A stretch of DNA of 64,000 nt from Winogradskyella aurantia. GTDB taxonomy: Bacteria > Bacteroidota > Bacteroidia > Flavobacteriales > Flavobacteriaceae. Shown piece by piece: positions 26,155 to 35,180 of this stretch. How positions within the stretch are numbered: the stretch's first letter is position 1; the number at the start of each line of letters is the position of its first letter. The position numbers and the translations under genes are program-made. The stretch is from assembly GCF_002266855.1 (NCBI RefSeq), contig NZ_NGJN01000004.1, positions 124,001 to 188,000 of the forward strand. The letters run 5' to 3'. The notes below the pieces were generated by a model. That model saw nothing but the letters and a program-made list of their open reading frames with translations. It did no database searches and was not told the DNA's origin.

Positions 26155-27666
26155 ATGAATAATATCACTCCTTCAAAGAAATTTAAAAAGATACTTTTAA
26201 TCGTAGTACTCGGTGCTCTATTAATTAGTGTTTTATTAGGCTACAATAAAATATCCAAAATAGCCGTCGATGGTTGGTCACAACATATTGAAGTTTATAA
26301 AAATTCGGATAAAATTGATAAAAAGTTAAAAGAAATATTTCTAGATAAAAAACGGTTTTCAACATCTTACCGCTATAACTATTTATTTAAGTATTTCGCT
26401 TACGGTAATTTTAAATACCGTTCGGGAGAGGGTGCATTAGTTTTGTACCCAGGTGAGATTAGCTCTAGAGGTAGAACAATTAATGGATTGGAAAGCTTTG
26501 CTCGATTTTTCCCTTTAGCCGCATCTTGGTTAAGCTCAAATAGAGCAGTTATAATAACTGTGCACAATGAAGACATCAATCTTCCTCAAATTTTAATGAA
26601 AGGGTTAATAAATGGAACTAACCCAAAAAATCTTGAATATTGGGGTGACGTAGAAGATAAAGACCAGCGTATAGTTGAAGCAGCAGATATTGCCCTAGCT
26701 TTGTGGATTTCAAGAGATTATATTTGGAATAATTTCAAAGCTTCAGAAAAAGATCAAATTGCAAATTGGTTGAATCAGTGTATAAACAAAGAAATTGTAG
26801 ATAACAATTGGAATCTTTTTCCAATTACAATTGTAAAAGCACTTCAGGCCTTGGGCTATTCTGATGAGGTAAATATCAATTATGTAAAAGAATTATATAA
26901 TAACTATAAAAATAAGCATTATCTTGGGGAAGGTTGGTTTGACGATCCCCCAAAAGGTGTTGATTTTTATAACGCTTGGTCCATCCATTACAGTTTATTT
27001 TGGTTAGATCAAATTGACCCTACCTTCGATCATGATTTTATTAGGAAAAGTCATTCTGAGTTTGTACAATTCTATAAATACCTTTTTAGCACAGAGGGCT
27101 TTCCGATTATGGGAAGAAGTGTTTGTTACCGATTAGCTGCACCTGCACCAATAGTTTCATCAGCCTTAATAGCTCCTAAGGAAATTTCAACAGGTTTAGC
27201 TCTAAGAACATTAGATGTCACTTGGATGCATTTTGTTGAAAATAATGCGGTTCAAAATGGAAAACTCACACAAGGTTACTATGAAGACGACCTTAGACTT
27301 TTAGATGGATATAGTGGAGCCGGAAGTTGTCTATGGTCTTTAAGATCTTTAATCGTAGCGTTTTATATAGATGGACTTCTCCCCCTTATGGATGCAGAAG
27401 AGGAAGCTTTACCAGTAGAACTGTCGAGTTTTTCAGTTACAAATAGCACATTAAATTGGACTCTTAAAGGAAATCAGACTAATCAAGAAATAATTTTACT
27501 AATTAATAAAAATATCAATAATTCTCATTACGGCTTGAAAGACTATAATTTCATCAATAGGTCAAAGGAGTTTATTTTAAAGAAACCTTTTAGACCCAAT
27601 AATGAGGATGCACTTTATAAAAATTATCAATATTCTAACAAGAACTCCATAATAGGCAAAAAATAA
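26155..27666 (+). CDS. Membrane-anchored DUF2264 protein in the polysaccharide locus
   Basis: 503 residues with one N-terminal membrane anchor (about 13-29), the rest probably periplasmic. The text matches DUF2264: NNWNLFPITIVKALQALG, GWFDDPPKGVDFYNAWSIHYSLFW, and GRSVCYR (320-326) then LAAPAP. The family looks like an alpha/alpha-barrel related in shape to polysaccharide lyases and glycoside hydrolases; its reaction is not established to my knowledge. Placed 13 bp after wzy and before a sulfotransferase, it is a candidate polymer-trimming or modifying enzyme, like AlgL in alginate export. That role is inference. Confidence 0.75.
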   Translation: MNNITPSKKFKKILLIVVLGALLISVLLGYNKISKIAVDGWSQHIEVYKNSDKIDKKLKEIFLDKKRFSTSYRYNYLFKYFAYGNFKYRSGEGALVLYPGEISSRGRTINGLESFARFFPLAASWLSSNRAVIITVHNEDINLPQILMKGLINGTNPKNLEYWGDVEDKDQRIVEAADIALALWISRDYIWNNFKASEKDQIANWLNQCINKEIVDNNWNLFPITIVKALQALGYSDEVNINYVKELYNNYKNKHYLGEGWFDDPPKGVDFYNAWSIHYSLFWLDQIDPTFDHDFIRKSHSEFVQFYKYLFSTEGFPIMGRSVCYRLAAPAPIVSSALIAPKEISTGLALRTLDVTWMHFVENNAVQNGKLTQGYYEDDLRLLDGYSGAGSCLWSLRSLIVAFYIDGLLPLMDAEEEALPVELSSFSVTNSTLNWTLKGNQTNQEIILLINKNINNSHYGLKDYNFINRSKEFILKKPFRPNNEDALYKNYQYSNKNSIIGKK

Positions 27667-27730
27667 GTTTTTAAAATCTAAAATGGTGGATTTACATAAT
27701 GTTAAAAATGTTTCATTAACACGGTGAACA

Positions 27731-28612
27731 ATGGAAAAATTTAAAAAACCAATAATTTTTATTGGTACCGGTAGATCAGGAACCACTATTATTTCTGAGA
27801 TTATTAATCGACACCCTCATTTAGCTTTCCCTAGCAATTATCAAGATATGAAACCTTCAAATAGAAAAATAAATCTTGTGAGATCACTATTTGATAATTC
27901 ATTATGGAGGGTTTATGGTCAAAAACCACAATTAAATAAAATGTCAATTATTAACAAATACACATTTAGACCATCTGAAGCCTATAATATGTGGGAATAT
28001 TTAACGGGTGCTAAATTAGATTTCTCGAGGGGGTTTCTTACAAATGAAACGGTTAGTGATGAGAGACTAAACTTTATTCGATCGTACTTTAACGATATGG
28101 TGAAATATCAAAATAGAAAGCGATTGTCCGTAAAGGTTACCGGTCCTTCAAGAATTCCCTTCTTTTTAAAATTATTTCCAGATGCCATTTTTATTCACTT
28201 AAAGAGAGACTTAGTTCCAACAATTAATTCATTTCTTAAGGTAGAATTTTGGAATAGCAGAGGTGCTAAACAGTTGTGGTGGCAGGGTGTTTACAATGAA
28301 GAAGAGAAGGAATGGGCTATGAATAATTCTAATGCTCCGTCATTAATGACGGCTTTTCAACTAAAAAAAATAATACAAATAACTGAATTAGAGCTGGAGC
28401 AATACAAACCAAAAATTCTTGAAACATCATATGAAGATTTTGTTATGAGTCCTAAAAACGAATTACGTCGTATTTTGAGTTTTGCTGAACTTCCTGACAT
28501 GAATCTCGATGAGCATCTGAAAAAAGTAAAAATTTTTAATAGAAATAAGAAACACACAGATTATTTTGATAAAAATCAATTAGAAAAAATTTATCAAATT
28601 ATAAATCAATAA
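27731..28612 (+). CDS. Sulfotransferase family protein
   Basis: 293 residues. The 5'-phosphosulfate loop is GTGRSGTT (12-19) and the 3'-phosphate site is HLKRDLVPTINSF with Arg159 and Ser167, both as in PAPS-dependent sulfotransferases. It would transfer sulfate from PAPS to a hydroxyl or amine of the repeat unit, giving a sulfated polymer. No PAPS synthesis genes (cysD/cysN/cysC) are in this window. The enzyme has no signal peptide, so it would act in the cytosol on lipid-linked units. Confidence 0.85.
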   Translation: MEKFKKPIIFIGTGRSGTTIISEIINRHPHLAFPSNYQDMKPSNRKINLVRSLFDNSLWRVYGQKPQLNKMSIINKYTFRPSEAYNMWEYLTGAKLDFSRGFLTNETVSDERLNFIRSYFNDMVKYQNRKRLSVKVTGPSRIPFFLKLFPDAIFIHLKRDLVPTINSFLKVEFWNSRGAKQLWWQGVYNEEEKEWAMNNSNAPSLMTAFQLKKIIQITELELEQYKPKILETSYEDFVMSPKNELRRILSFAELPDMNLDEHLKKVKIFNRNKKHTDYFDKNQLEKIYQIINQ

Positions 28613-28867
28613 ATGCAAATAAATTACAGAATCATTAATAAAAAGTAACGACAGAATGCATTTAAAAGTAATTAATTAATGGTTTACAGATTAACTTTGA
28701 TTTTTTATATAAAATAAAACATCTTTACCAAAACTTGAATGTCCCAAATAAAAAATATCTCTAAATTTTATGTAAGAGCTATCGCCAATGTTATCTACAC
28801 TAATTTTTTCTTAAGTGTAATATAACCATGTAAAATGTAGCCTTTAAAATTCCACTTTAAGATAATT

Positions 28868-29944
28868 ATGAAAACAAAAAAAATCAACATCACATTTGTA
28901 CTACCCAATCTACTACCAGGAGGTGCGGAGCGTGTTTTCTCATTTATTGCTCAAAACATAGATTCAAAAAAATTTAATGCAACTTTATTGATTATTGGTC
29001 ACTCTAAAGATGCCGCTTATGATGTGAAAGATATCAATCTTGTATTTTTAGAGAAAACGAGGGTTAAAGATGGAATACCCGCATTATTCCGATATATTAG
29101 TGAACACAAACCTAATATTTTGTTGAGTGCTGCAGGTCACCTTAATACAGTTGTTGCCTATATGTCGTTATTCTTTCCTAAAACAAAGTTTATTTCCAGG
29201 GAAGTAACAGTTCTTAGTTTAGATGCTGCATTCTTTACGACAAAGAAAAAAAAACTTAATCTACTAGGTATATTAGGTAAAAATAGATTTAATTTTTTTG
29301 ATAAAATCATATGTCAATCCAAAGACATGCAAGATGATATTCATGAGAACTACAATATTGATATTCATAAGATTACAGTAATCAATAACCCTATTACTGA
29401 CGGTTTTAAACTAAAGGAACAAAAAACTAAAAATAATCCCGTTCAATATATCACCGTAGGACGTTTGAGTAAAGAAAAAGGTTATGAAAGAATCTTAAAA
29501 CTCTTATGTAAACTCAATTTTCCATTTCATTACACCATCATTGGTCATGGCCCAGAAAAAGAAAAACTGTTTGCGTTAATAGAAAGTTACGGTTTAAGGG
29601 ATAAAATCACACACATTGAATTCACGAAGAATGTTGCTGAGTATTTAGAAAAATGTGATTTTTTTCTTCAAGGATCCTATTTCGAAGGATTCCCTAATTG
29701 TTTAATAGAGTCTTGTGCCGTTGGCACACCTGTTTTGGCCTTTACAGCACCAGGAGGGACAAAAGAAATAATTAAAAATGGAGTTAATGGTTATTTGGTT
29801 GATAATGAGGAAGCATATTTTGAAAAATTATCAGAGAATCGCTTGTGGAATCCAATAGCAGTAAGAGAATCTGTATACAAAAAGTTTAATAAAAATTATA
29901 TTATTAAACAATATGAGGATTTATTTATAGATATATTAAAATAA
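28868..29944 (+). CDS. Family 4 glycosyltransferase
   Basis: 358 residues, GT-B fold. LPNLLPGGAERVFSFIA at the start and GSYFEGFPNCLIESCAVG near 270 are the two GT4 signatures. It follows a 255-bp gap after the sulfotransferase, the largest break inside the first half of the locus, so a promoter may lie there, although I found no exact -7 element. Likely adds one sugar; donor unknown. Confidence 0.9.
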   Translation: MKTKKINITFVLPNLLPGGAERVFSFIAQNIDSKKFNATLLIIGHSKDAAYDVKDINLVFLEKTRVKDGIPALFRYISEHKPNILLSAAGHLNTVVAYMSLFFPKTKFISREVTVLSLDAAFFTTKKKKLNLLGILGKNRFNFFDKIICQSKDMQDDIHENYNIDIHKITVINNPITDGFKLKEQKTKNNPVQYITVGRLSKEKGYERILKLLCKLNFPFHYTIIGHGPEKEKLFALIESYGLRDKITHIEFTKNVAEYLEKCDFFLQGSYFEGFPNCLIESCAVGTPVLAFTAPGGTKEIIKNGVNGYLVDNEEAYFEKLSENRLWNPIAVRESVYKKFNKNYIIKQYEDLFIDILK

Positions 29945-29955
29945 TTAATAGAATC

Positions 29956-31098
29956 ATGAAATTAGGGATATTTATGTACTCGTTAGCTGGTGGGGGTGCA
30001 GAAAGACAGGCTTCTTACATACTTGATTATTGCGTGAAAAATAACATCGATGTTCACCTAATTTTAATGAACAATACCATTAAATACGAATTACCAGAAG
30101 GATTACCTATTCATTACATTGAAAAATCCAAGCATGATGAAAATGGTATTATTAAAGCATTAAAAATACCATTACTTGCTCATAAATATTCAAAATTAGT
30201 TAAGCAACTGCAACTCACCCATAGCGTTAGCCTACTAACGAGACCCAACTTTATAAATGTTATTGCTGGTAAAATAACAAGTTACAATTTTAAGATAATT
30301 ATCAATGAGTTAGCCTATCCTTCGCTCCAATATAGTTACAAAGGCTTTCAGTCCACTTTTAACAAATTACTTATAAAATTATTATATAAAAAGTCAGATT
30401 TGGTTATCAGTAATTCTGAAGGTAATGCTTCAGACCTCATTGCCAATTTTAATGTACCTAAACAGATTATGAATGTAGTCCACAACCCTATAGATTTGGA
30501 TAAAATTAAAAAAATAAACCCTGTAGAGTCGTTTTTTGATAATAATACATTCAATATAATTACACTCGGACGCTTAGATGTTGGAAAAAACCACATTATG
30601 CTTATAGAAGCAATTCATAAAGTCAACAATCCATTAGTGAGATTATATATTTTTGGTGATGGAGTTATGCAAAAAGAACTGATGCTGCTTATTAAAAAAC
30701 TAAATTTAGGCACTCACGTTTTTCTTGTGGGTTTCGACCCAAATCCTTATAAATACCTTAAAGCGTCAGATTTGTTCATTTTTGGCTCTAACCATGAGGG
30801 GTTTCCGAATGTTATATTAGAAGCCATGTCATGTGGTCTACCTATACTAACTACTAATTGTCAATCTGGTCCTAGTGAGATTATGGAACTAAATATTGCT
30901 AAAAATGATTTAATGATTACGGATTATGGCATTTTGGTGCCAATAAAAAATTCAGACCTTATGGCTAAGGGTATTCGTTATTTTATCGATAACAAAAAAT
31001 ATATGAAATTTTGCAAAAAAAATGGCCAAAGCCGAATCAAAGATTTTGAAAAAGAAAGTATTCTGAGAGCATACGTTAATCTAATAAGAACCATATAA
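29956..31098 (+). CDS. Family 4 glycosyltransferase
   Basis: 380 residues, GT-B fold. It has SLAGGGAERQASYIL at the start, NIITLGRLDVGKNH at the second Rossmann domain, and SNHEGFPNVILEAMSCGLP as donor-site motif. It lies 11 bp after the previous GT4 gene. The two are related but clearly diverged, so this is not a recent duplication. Confidence 0.92.
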   Translation: MKLGIFMYSLAGGGAERQASYILDYCVKNNIDVHLILMNNTIKYELPEGLPIHYIEKSKHDENGIIKALKIPLLAHKYSKLVKQLQLTHSVSLLTRPNFINVIAGKITSYNFKIIINELAYPSLQYSYKGFQSTFNKLLIKLLYKKSDLVISNSEGNASDLIANFNVPKQIMNVVHNPIDLDKIKKINPVESFFDNNTFNIITLGRLDVGKNHIMLIEAIHKVNNPLVRLYIFGDGVMQKELMLLIKKLNLGTHVFLVGFDPNPYKYLKASDLFIFGSNHEGFPNVILEAMSCGLPILTTNCQSGPSEIMELNIAKNDLMITDYGILVPIKNSDLMAKGIRYFIDNKKYMKFCKKNGQSRIKDFEKESILRAYVNLIRTI

Positions 31099-31125
31099 TT
31101 CTATTTCATATAAATGAATTAAACT

Positions 31126-33036
31126 ATGTGCGGAATAAATGGAATTATAGAAAGGTCAAAAGCGGCTACTAGGAACCAACTTAATGAGGTTTTAAATCAA
31201 ATGAATAACCTTATTATACATAGAGGACCAGATGAAGACGGCATATTTTCAGAACAAAATGGGTCATTTTCAATTGGAATGGCCATGCGTCGTCTATCGA
31301 TTATAGATTTATCTTCTGGGAAACAGCCTATTTTCTCTGATGATAAGCAGATTGTCATAGTATTTAATGGTGAGATCTATAACTACAGAATTTTAAAATC
31401 TAAATTAGAAGCTGAGGGTGCAGTCTTTAATACCACTAGTGATACTGAGGTTATTTTGAAAGCCTACGAAAAATATGGTATTGAATCATTTAAATGGCTA
31501 GATGGTATGTACGGCTTCAGCATCTATGACAAGCATAAAAACAAATTATTCATTGCACGCGACTTTTTTGGTGAAAAGCCTTTGTATTACATGCAAAACG
31601 CCGAGACATTTATTTGGGCTTCAGAATTAAAGTCTATCGTAAATACTATAAATTTTAGACCAACTATTTCAAAAAAGGGATTGAACCTATATTTTAGATT
31701 GACCTATATACCAGCACCTTATACCATTTATGAGGGTATTAAAAAATTAAAAGCAAACCATTATATAGACTATGATTTAAGCTCTCACGAAACTGCTATT
31801 CATAAAATAAATGAAGAGCCTAAACCAAAAGTTCAAGATATATCCTTTGAAGATGCTAAAGCCAAAACAAAACAATTGGTTTACAATAGTGTAAATAGCA
31901 GATCTATTGCAGATGTAGGTTTGGGAACATTTTTGTCTGGTGGTGTAGATTCCTCAATCATTTCACTATGTCTTTCGCAAACAACAGAAAAGAAAATCGA
32001 TACCTTTTCTATAGGTTTTAAAAAGGCTTCCTATGATGAAACTGATAAGTCTAGGGTCGTTGCTAAGATGATAGATAGTAACCATCACGAATTTATAATT
32101 GATGAAGAAGACCTTAAAAACAATATCCATGATATTTTAGTTAATTTTGACGAGCCCTTTTCAGATACAGCTGCATTACCTACGCACCTACTTTCTGAAA
32201 AAACACGAGAACACGTAACCGTTGCCCTAACTGGTGATGGTGGAGATGAGGTCTTTGGAGGTTACAACAAGTATTATATTGGTAAAATGAACAAGAAATA
32301 CACAACTGTTGTGCCCAAAGGCTTACATAAAACCATTTTAAGTTTAAGTAATAAATACCTAATCAATAAAGACGATTCGCGCGGTAGAAAGTTTCAAATC
32401 AATAAACTCCTCAATGCCATAAGCTACAATGGTGATTTTTATTGGGATATTATTTCTCTAGCAAATACAAACGAGCAACTAAAGGAAATTATTTCTCAAG
32501 ACTACTTAGAGGACAACTTGTTTCAAGACTATAAAGACGTTCTTGGTAATAGAAAAATAGAAAGTTTAACTGACTTTAGGCTAGTTGATAAAATTCTAAG
32601 CTTAGAAGGCGGCATGCTGGCCAAAGTGGACCGGACTAGCATGATGACCTCTTTAGAATGTAGGGCGCCATTCTTAAACAAAGATATCTGGGAATTTACA
32701 AACACCCTTCCAGAAAGCTATTTAATGAATGGCTGGAATAAAAAGTACATCCTTAAAGAAGCATTTAGAAGTCAATTCCCAGATGAATTTTTAGAAAAAA
32801 GTAAAAGCGGCTTCGGTTCGCCAACGGGTGACTGGTTAAGACAAAGCCTAAGAAAGGAATTAGAGAGTTATATCGAACCTGAACTTCTTAAACAACAGGG
32901 AATATTTAAGATAGATGTGATAACAAAACTAGTGAGAGATCATTTGGATAATAAAAAGGACAGTACGTTTAGAGTTTGGTCTTACTATTGTTTCCAAAAA
33001 TGGTACAAATTCAATTACCTAAAAAAAGAGTCCTAA
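31126..33036 (+). CDS. asnB: AsnB-type glutamine-dependent amidotransferase
   Basis: 636 residues. The N-terminal class II glutaminase domain starts MCGINGI with nucleophile Cys2, and has IHRGPDEDG and FNGEIYNY. The C-terminal synthetase domain has the PP-loop SGGVDSS (271-277). Both halves look intact. Free-standing members make asparagine, but within polysaccharide clusters related enzymes amidate uronic acids (as proposed for WbpS-like proteins). Together with ugd at 15164 this suggests a uronamide in the repeat unit. It sits 27 bp after one GT4 and 4 bp before another. Confidence 0.88.
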   Translation: MCGINGIIERSKAATRNQLNEVLNQMNNLIIHRGPDEDGIFSEQNGSFSIGMAMRRLSIIDLSSGKQPIFSDDKQIVIVFNGEIYNYRILKSKLEAEGAVFNTTSDTEVILKAYEKYGIESFKWLDGMYGFSIYDKHKNKLFIARDFFGEKPLYYMQNAETFIWASELKSIVNTINFRPTISKKGLNLYFRLTYIPAPYTIYEGIKKLKANHYIDYDLSSHETAIHKINEEPKPKVQDISFEDAKAKTKQLVYNSVNSRSIADVGLGTFLSGGVDSSIISLCLSQTTEKKIDTFSIGFKKASYDETDKSRVVAKMIDSNHHEFIIDEEDLKNNIHDILVNFDEPFSDTAALPTHLLSEKTREHVTVALTGDGGDEVFGGYNKYYIGKMNKKYTTVVPKGLHKTILSLSNKYLINKDDSRGRKFQINKLLNAISYNGDFYWDIISLANTNEQLKEIISQDYLEDNLFQDYKDVLGNRKIESLTDFRLVDKILSLEGGMLAKVDRTSMMTSLECRAPFLNKDIWEFTNTLPESYLMNGWNKKYILKEAFRSQFPDEFLEKSKSGFGSPTGDWLRQSLRKELESYIEPELLKQQGIFKIDVITKLVRDHLDNKKDSTFRVWSYYCFQKWYKFNYLKKES

Positions 33037-33040
33037 TACC

Positions 33041-34174
33041 ATGAAGGAAAAAAGAATTCTACTTATCGCATCTCAAGCAGGTTCTCTGATTAGGTTCAGG
33101 GGAGATTTCATTAAGAGTCTTGTTGATACTGGTTATATGGTCTTTACGGCTGCACCAAGCTATCCGGATAAAATTTATAATCAAATTAGTGATATAGGTG
33201 CAACCCCTATTGAATTTAATCTTCAACGCACGGGATTAAATCCTTTCAAGGATTTTAAATCCATTAAGCAATTGAAATCGATAATAACAGAAAATAAAAT
33301 TGATTTGGTTTTTCCTTATACAGTAAAGCCAGTAATTTATGGCTCAATGGCTGCTAATATGTGCAAAGTTCCGGTAATCTCATTAATAACGGGTTTAGGA
33401 TATGCCTTTACGGGCTTAACATGGAAAGCCCGTATTCTTCAACGCTTGAACGAAACGCTATATAAATTTTCTATTAGAAAAAACAAAGTCATTGTTTTTC
33501 AAAATAAAGATGATTATCAACTATTCCTAGACCGAAAGGTGATTTCTGAGAATCAAGATGTTGATTTTGTTAGTGGATCGGGGGTGAATCTCAATCAATT
33601 CAATTTCAAGGAAAAGACTGTTACGGACAAAGTGCGTTTTTTGCTTGTAGCACGTTTGATTAAAGAAAAGGGAATAGCTTTATATATGGAAGCTGCTAAA
33701 ATACTTAAAGGAAAATATCCAAAAACAGAATTTCATTTAATCGGTGCGCCAGAAACATCACCTTCAGCAATAAATGAGATCGAAATAAAGGACTTACACA
33801 ATAAAGGAGTTATCATATTTCATGGCGTACAACTAAATATTGAAGAACATTTAAACAGAACAGACGTTTTTATATTACCTAGCTACTACAGGGAAGGCTT
33901 ACCAAGAACAACGCTCGAGGCTTGTGCTTGCGGCAATCCTATTATTACCACAGATTCTGTTGGATGTAGAGAATCCGTTAAAGAAGGGGTTAATGGTTTT
34001 TTGATTGAACCTCAGAACTTAGAGGCTCTAGTCAAATCTATGGAATACTTTATTACTAATCCTGAGAGAATAAAGGAAATGGGGGCTAATAGCCGAAAAT
34101 ATGCTGAAGAGCGGTTTGATGTTAATATTATTAATCAAGATTTGATCAATTTGATAAGGCGAACCCTTAATTAA
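33041..34174 (+). CDS. Family 4 glycosyltransferase, PglA/CapM-like
   Basis: 377 residues, GT-B fold. The segment LVFPYTVKPVIYGSMAA and SLITGLGYAFTG is typical of GT4 enzymes that add the second sugar to an undecaprenyl-linked first sugar (PglA-like). The donor motif is SYYREGLPRTTLEACACGNP. It is directly before the initiating transferase gene, fitting action as the second glycosyltransferase. The sugar specificity is inferred only by analogy. Confidence 0.9.
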   Translation: MKEKRILLIASQAGSLIRFRGDFIKSLVDTGYMVFTAAPSYPDKIYNQISDIGATPIEFNLQRTGLNPFKDFKSIKQLKSIITENKIDLVFPYTVKPVIYGSMAANMCKVPVISLITGLGYAFTGLTWKARILQRLNETLYKFSIRKNKVIVFQNKDDYQLFLDRKVISENQDVDFVSGSGVNLNQFNFKEKTVTDKVRFLLVARLIKEKGIALYMEAAKILKGKYPKTEFHLIGAPETSPSAINEIEIKDLHNKGVIIFHGVQLNIEEHLNRTDVFILPSYYREGLPRTTLEACACGNPIITTDSVGCRESVKEGVNGFLIEPQNLEALVKSMEYFITNPERIKEMGANSRKYAEERFDVNIINQDLINLIRRTLN

Positions 34175-34198
34175 TTTGTAGAAACACATAGTTTTTTT

Positions 34199-34819
34199 GT
34201 GAAGAAATTTTATACCAAACTTATAAAACCAATATTTGATTTTTTGGCAGCCCTGACTGGATTGTTAATTATTTCTCCTGTTTTATTAATACTTATAGTA
34301 GTTTTGACCATAGAAAATAATGGTAAACCGTTTTTCTATCAATCCAGAACGGGTAAGCATGGTAAACTCTTTAAAATTATTAAATTAAAAACCATGAACG
34401 ATAAAACTAATGCCAATGGTGATTTGCTACCGGCATTGGAACGTGTTACTAAAATCGGAAATTTTTGCAGAAAATATTCATTAGATGAGATTCCACAACT
34501 TATAAATATCCTTAAAGGGGATATGAGTCTCATCGGCCCTCGCCCACTACTACCGGACTATTTGAAATATTATAACGAAACTCAAATGAGACGTCATGAG
34601 GTTTTTCCCGGTATTACAGGTTGGGCTCAAGTCAATGGTCGCAATACTATTAGTTGGGAGAAAAAGTTTGAATATGATGTTTTTTATGTTGATAACATGT
34701 CTTTTAAGCTTGATTTAAAGATCATTTTAAAAACAATTTATAAGGTTATAAGCCGAAAGGATATTAATAATTCAGATAAAATCGATATGCCGAGATTTAG
34801 AGGATCTCCTCCTAAATAA
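34199..34819 (+). CDS. Initiating sugar-1-phosphate transferase (PglC/WcaJ family), GTG start
   Basis: 206 residues, the short form of the family: one N-terminal reentrant helix (about 10-33) and the catalytic core with FYQSRTGKHGKLFKIIKLKTM, SLDEIPQLINILKGDMSLIGPRPLLPDY and PGITGWAQVNGRN. It transfers a sugar phosphate to undecaprenyl phosphate and so starts repeat-unit synthesis. The start is GTG at 34199. The short PglC-like form, with PglE- and PglF-like genes next, suggests that the first sugar is a 4-amino-4,6-dideoxy sugar such as a bacillosamine type. Confidence 0.92.
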   Translation: MKKFYTKLIKPIFDFLAALTGLLIISPVLLILIVVLTIENNGKPFFYQSRTGKHGKLFKIIKLKTMNDKTNANGDLLPALERVTKIGNFCRKYSLDEIPQLINILKGDMSLIGPRPLLPDYLKYYNETQMRRHEVFPGITGWAQVNGRNTISWEKKFEYDVFYVDNMSFKLDLKIILKTIYKVISRKDINNSDKIDMPRFRGSPPK

Positions 34820-35180
34820 CAAATGCATTAAAATCATCCATTTGGTATAATTAAATTGTACCGACTTCATATTGATACCATACTTTTCTGAGTTTAAATT
34901 GTGATTTATTAAAAAATAATAGGTTTTCAATGACTGTTTTCGGAGTCTATACAATTTAAATTTCATGTAAACCCGTGTAAAATTCCTTAATCTAATAATT
35001 GTGCACTTTAAATAACAGAACTTCTTATATATCGTTTAAATTTAACCTTTTATCTAATATTGGGTTATAGTTTTAGTCTTTAAACATTTCGGGCTTATAT
35101 TAGCGTTATAATATTATTACTAGTTAGGTCCCAAACACCTTAAATTAAAGCCTTTAGGTTTTGTATTAAAGCTATAACCT
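34820..35180. other. 361-bp AT-rich gap before the aminotransferase gene
   Basis: No open frame or gene remnant was recognised. It contains an inverted repeat, TTTAAATTGT (34893-34902) and ACAATTTAAA (34951-34960), 48 bp apart. It lies where many related loci have a pglD-like acetyltransferase gene. Confidence 0.6.

Noticed and set aside
34820-35180. Remnant of a pglD-like acetyltransferase gene
   Set aside because: Hexapeptide-type coding traces could not be seen in any frame; the gap is simply AT-rich.
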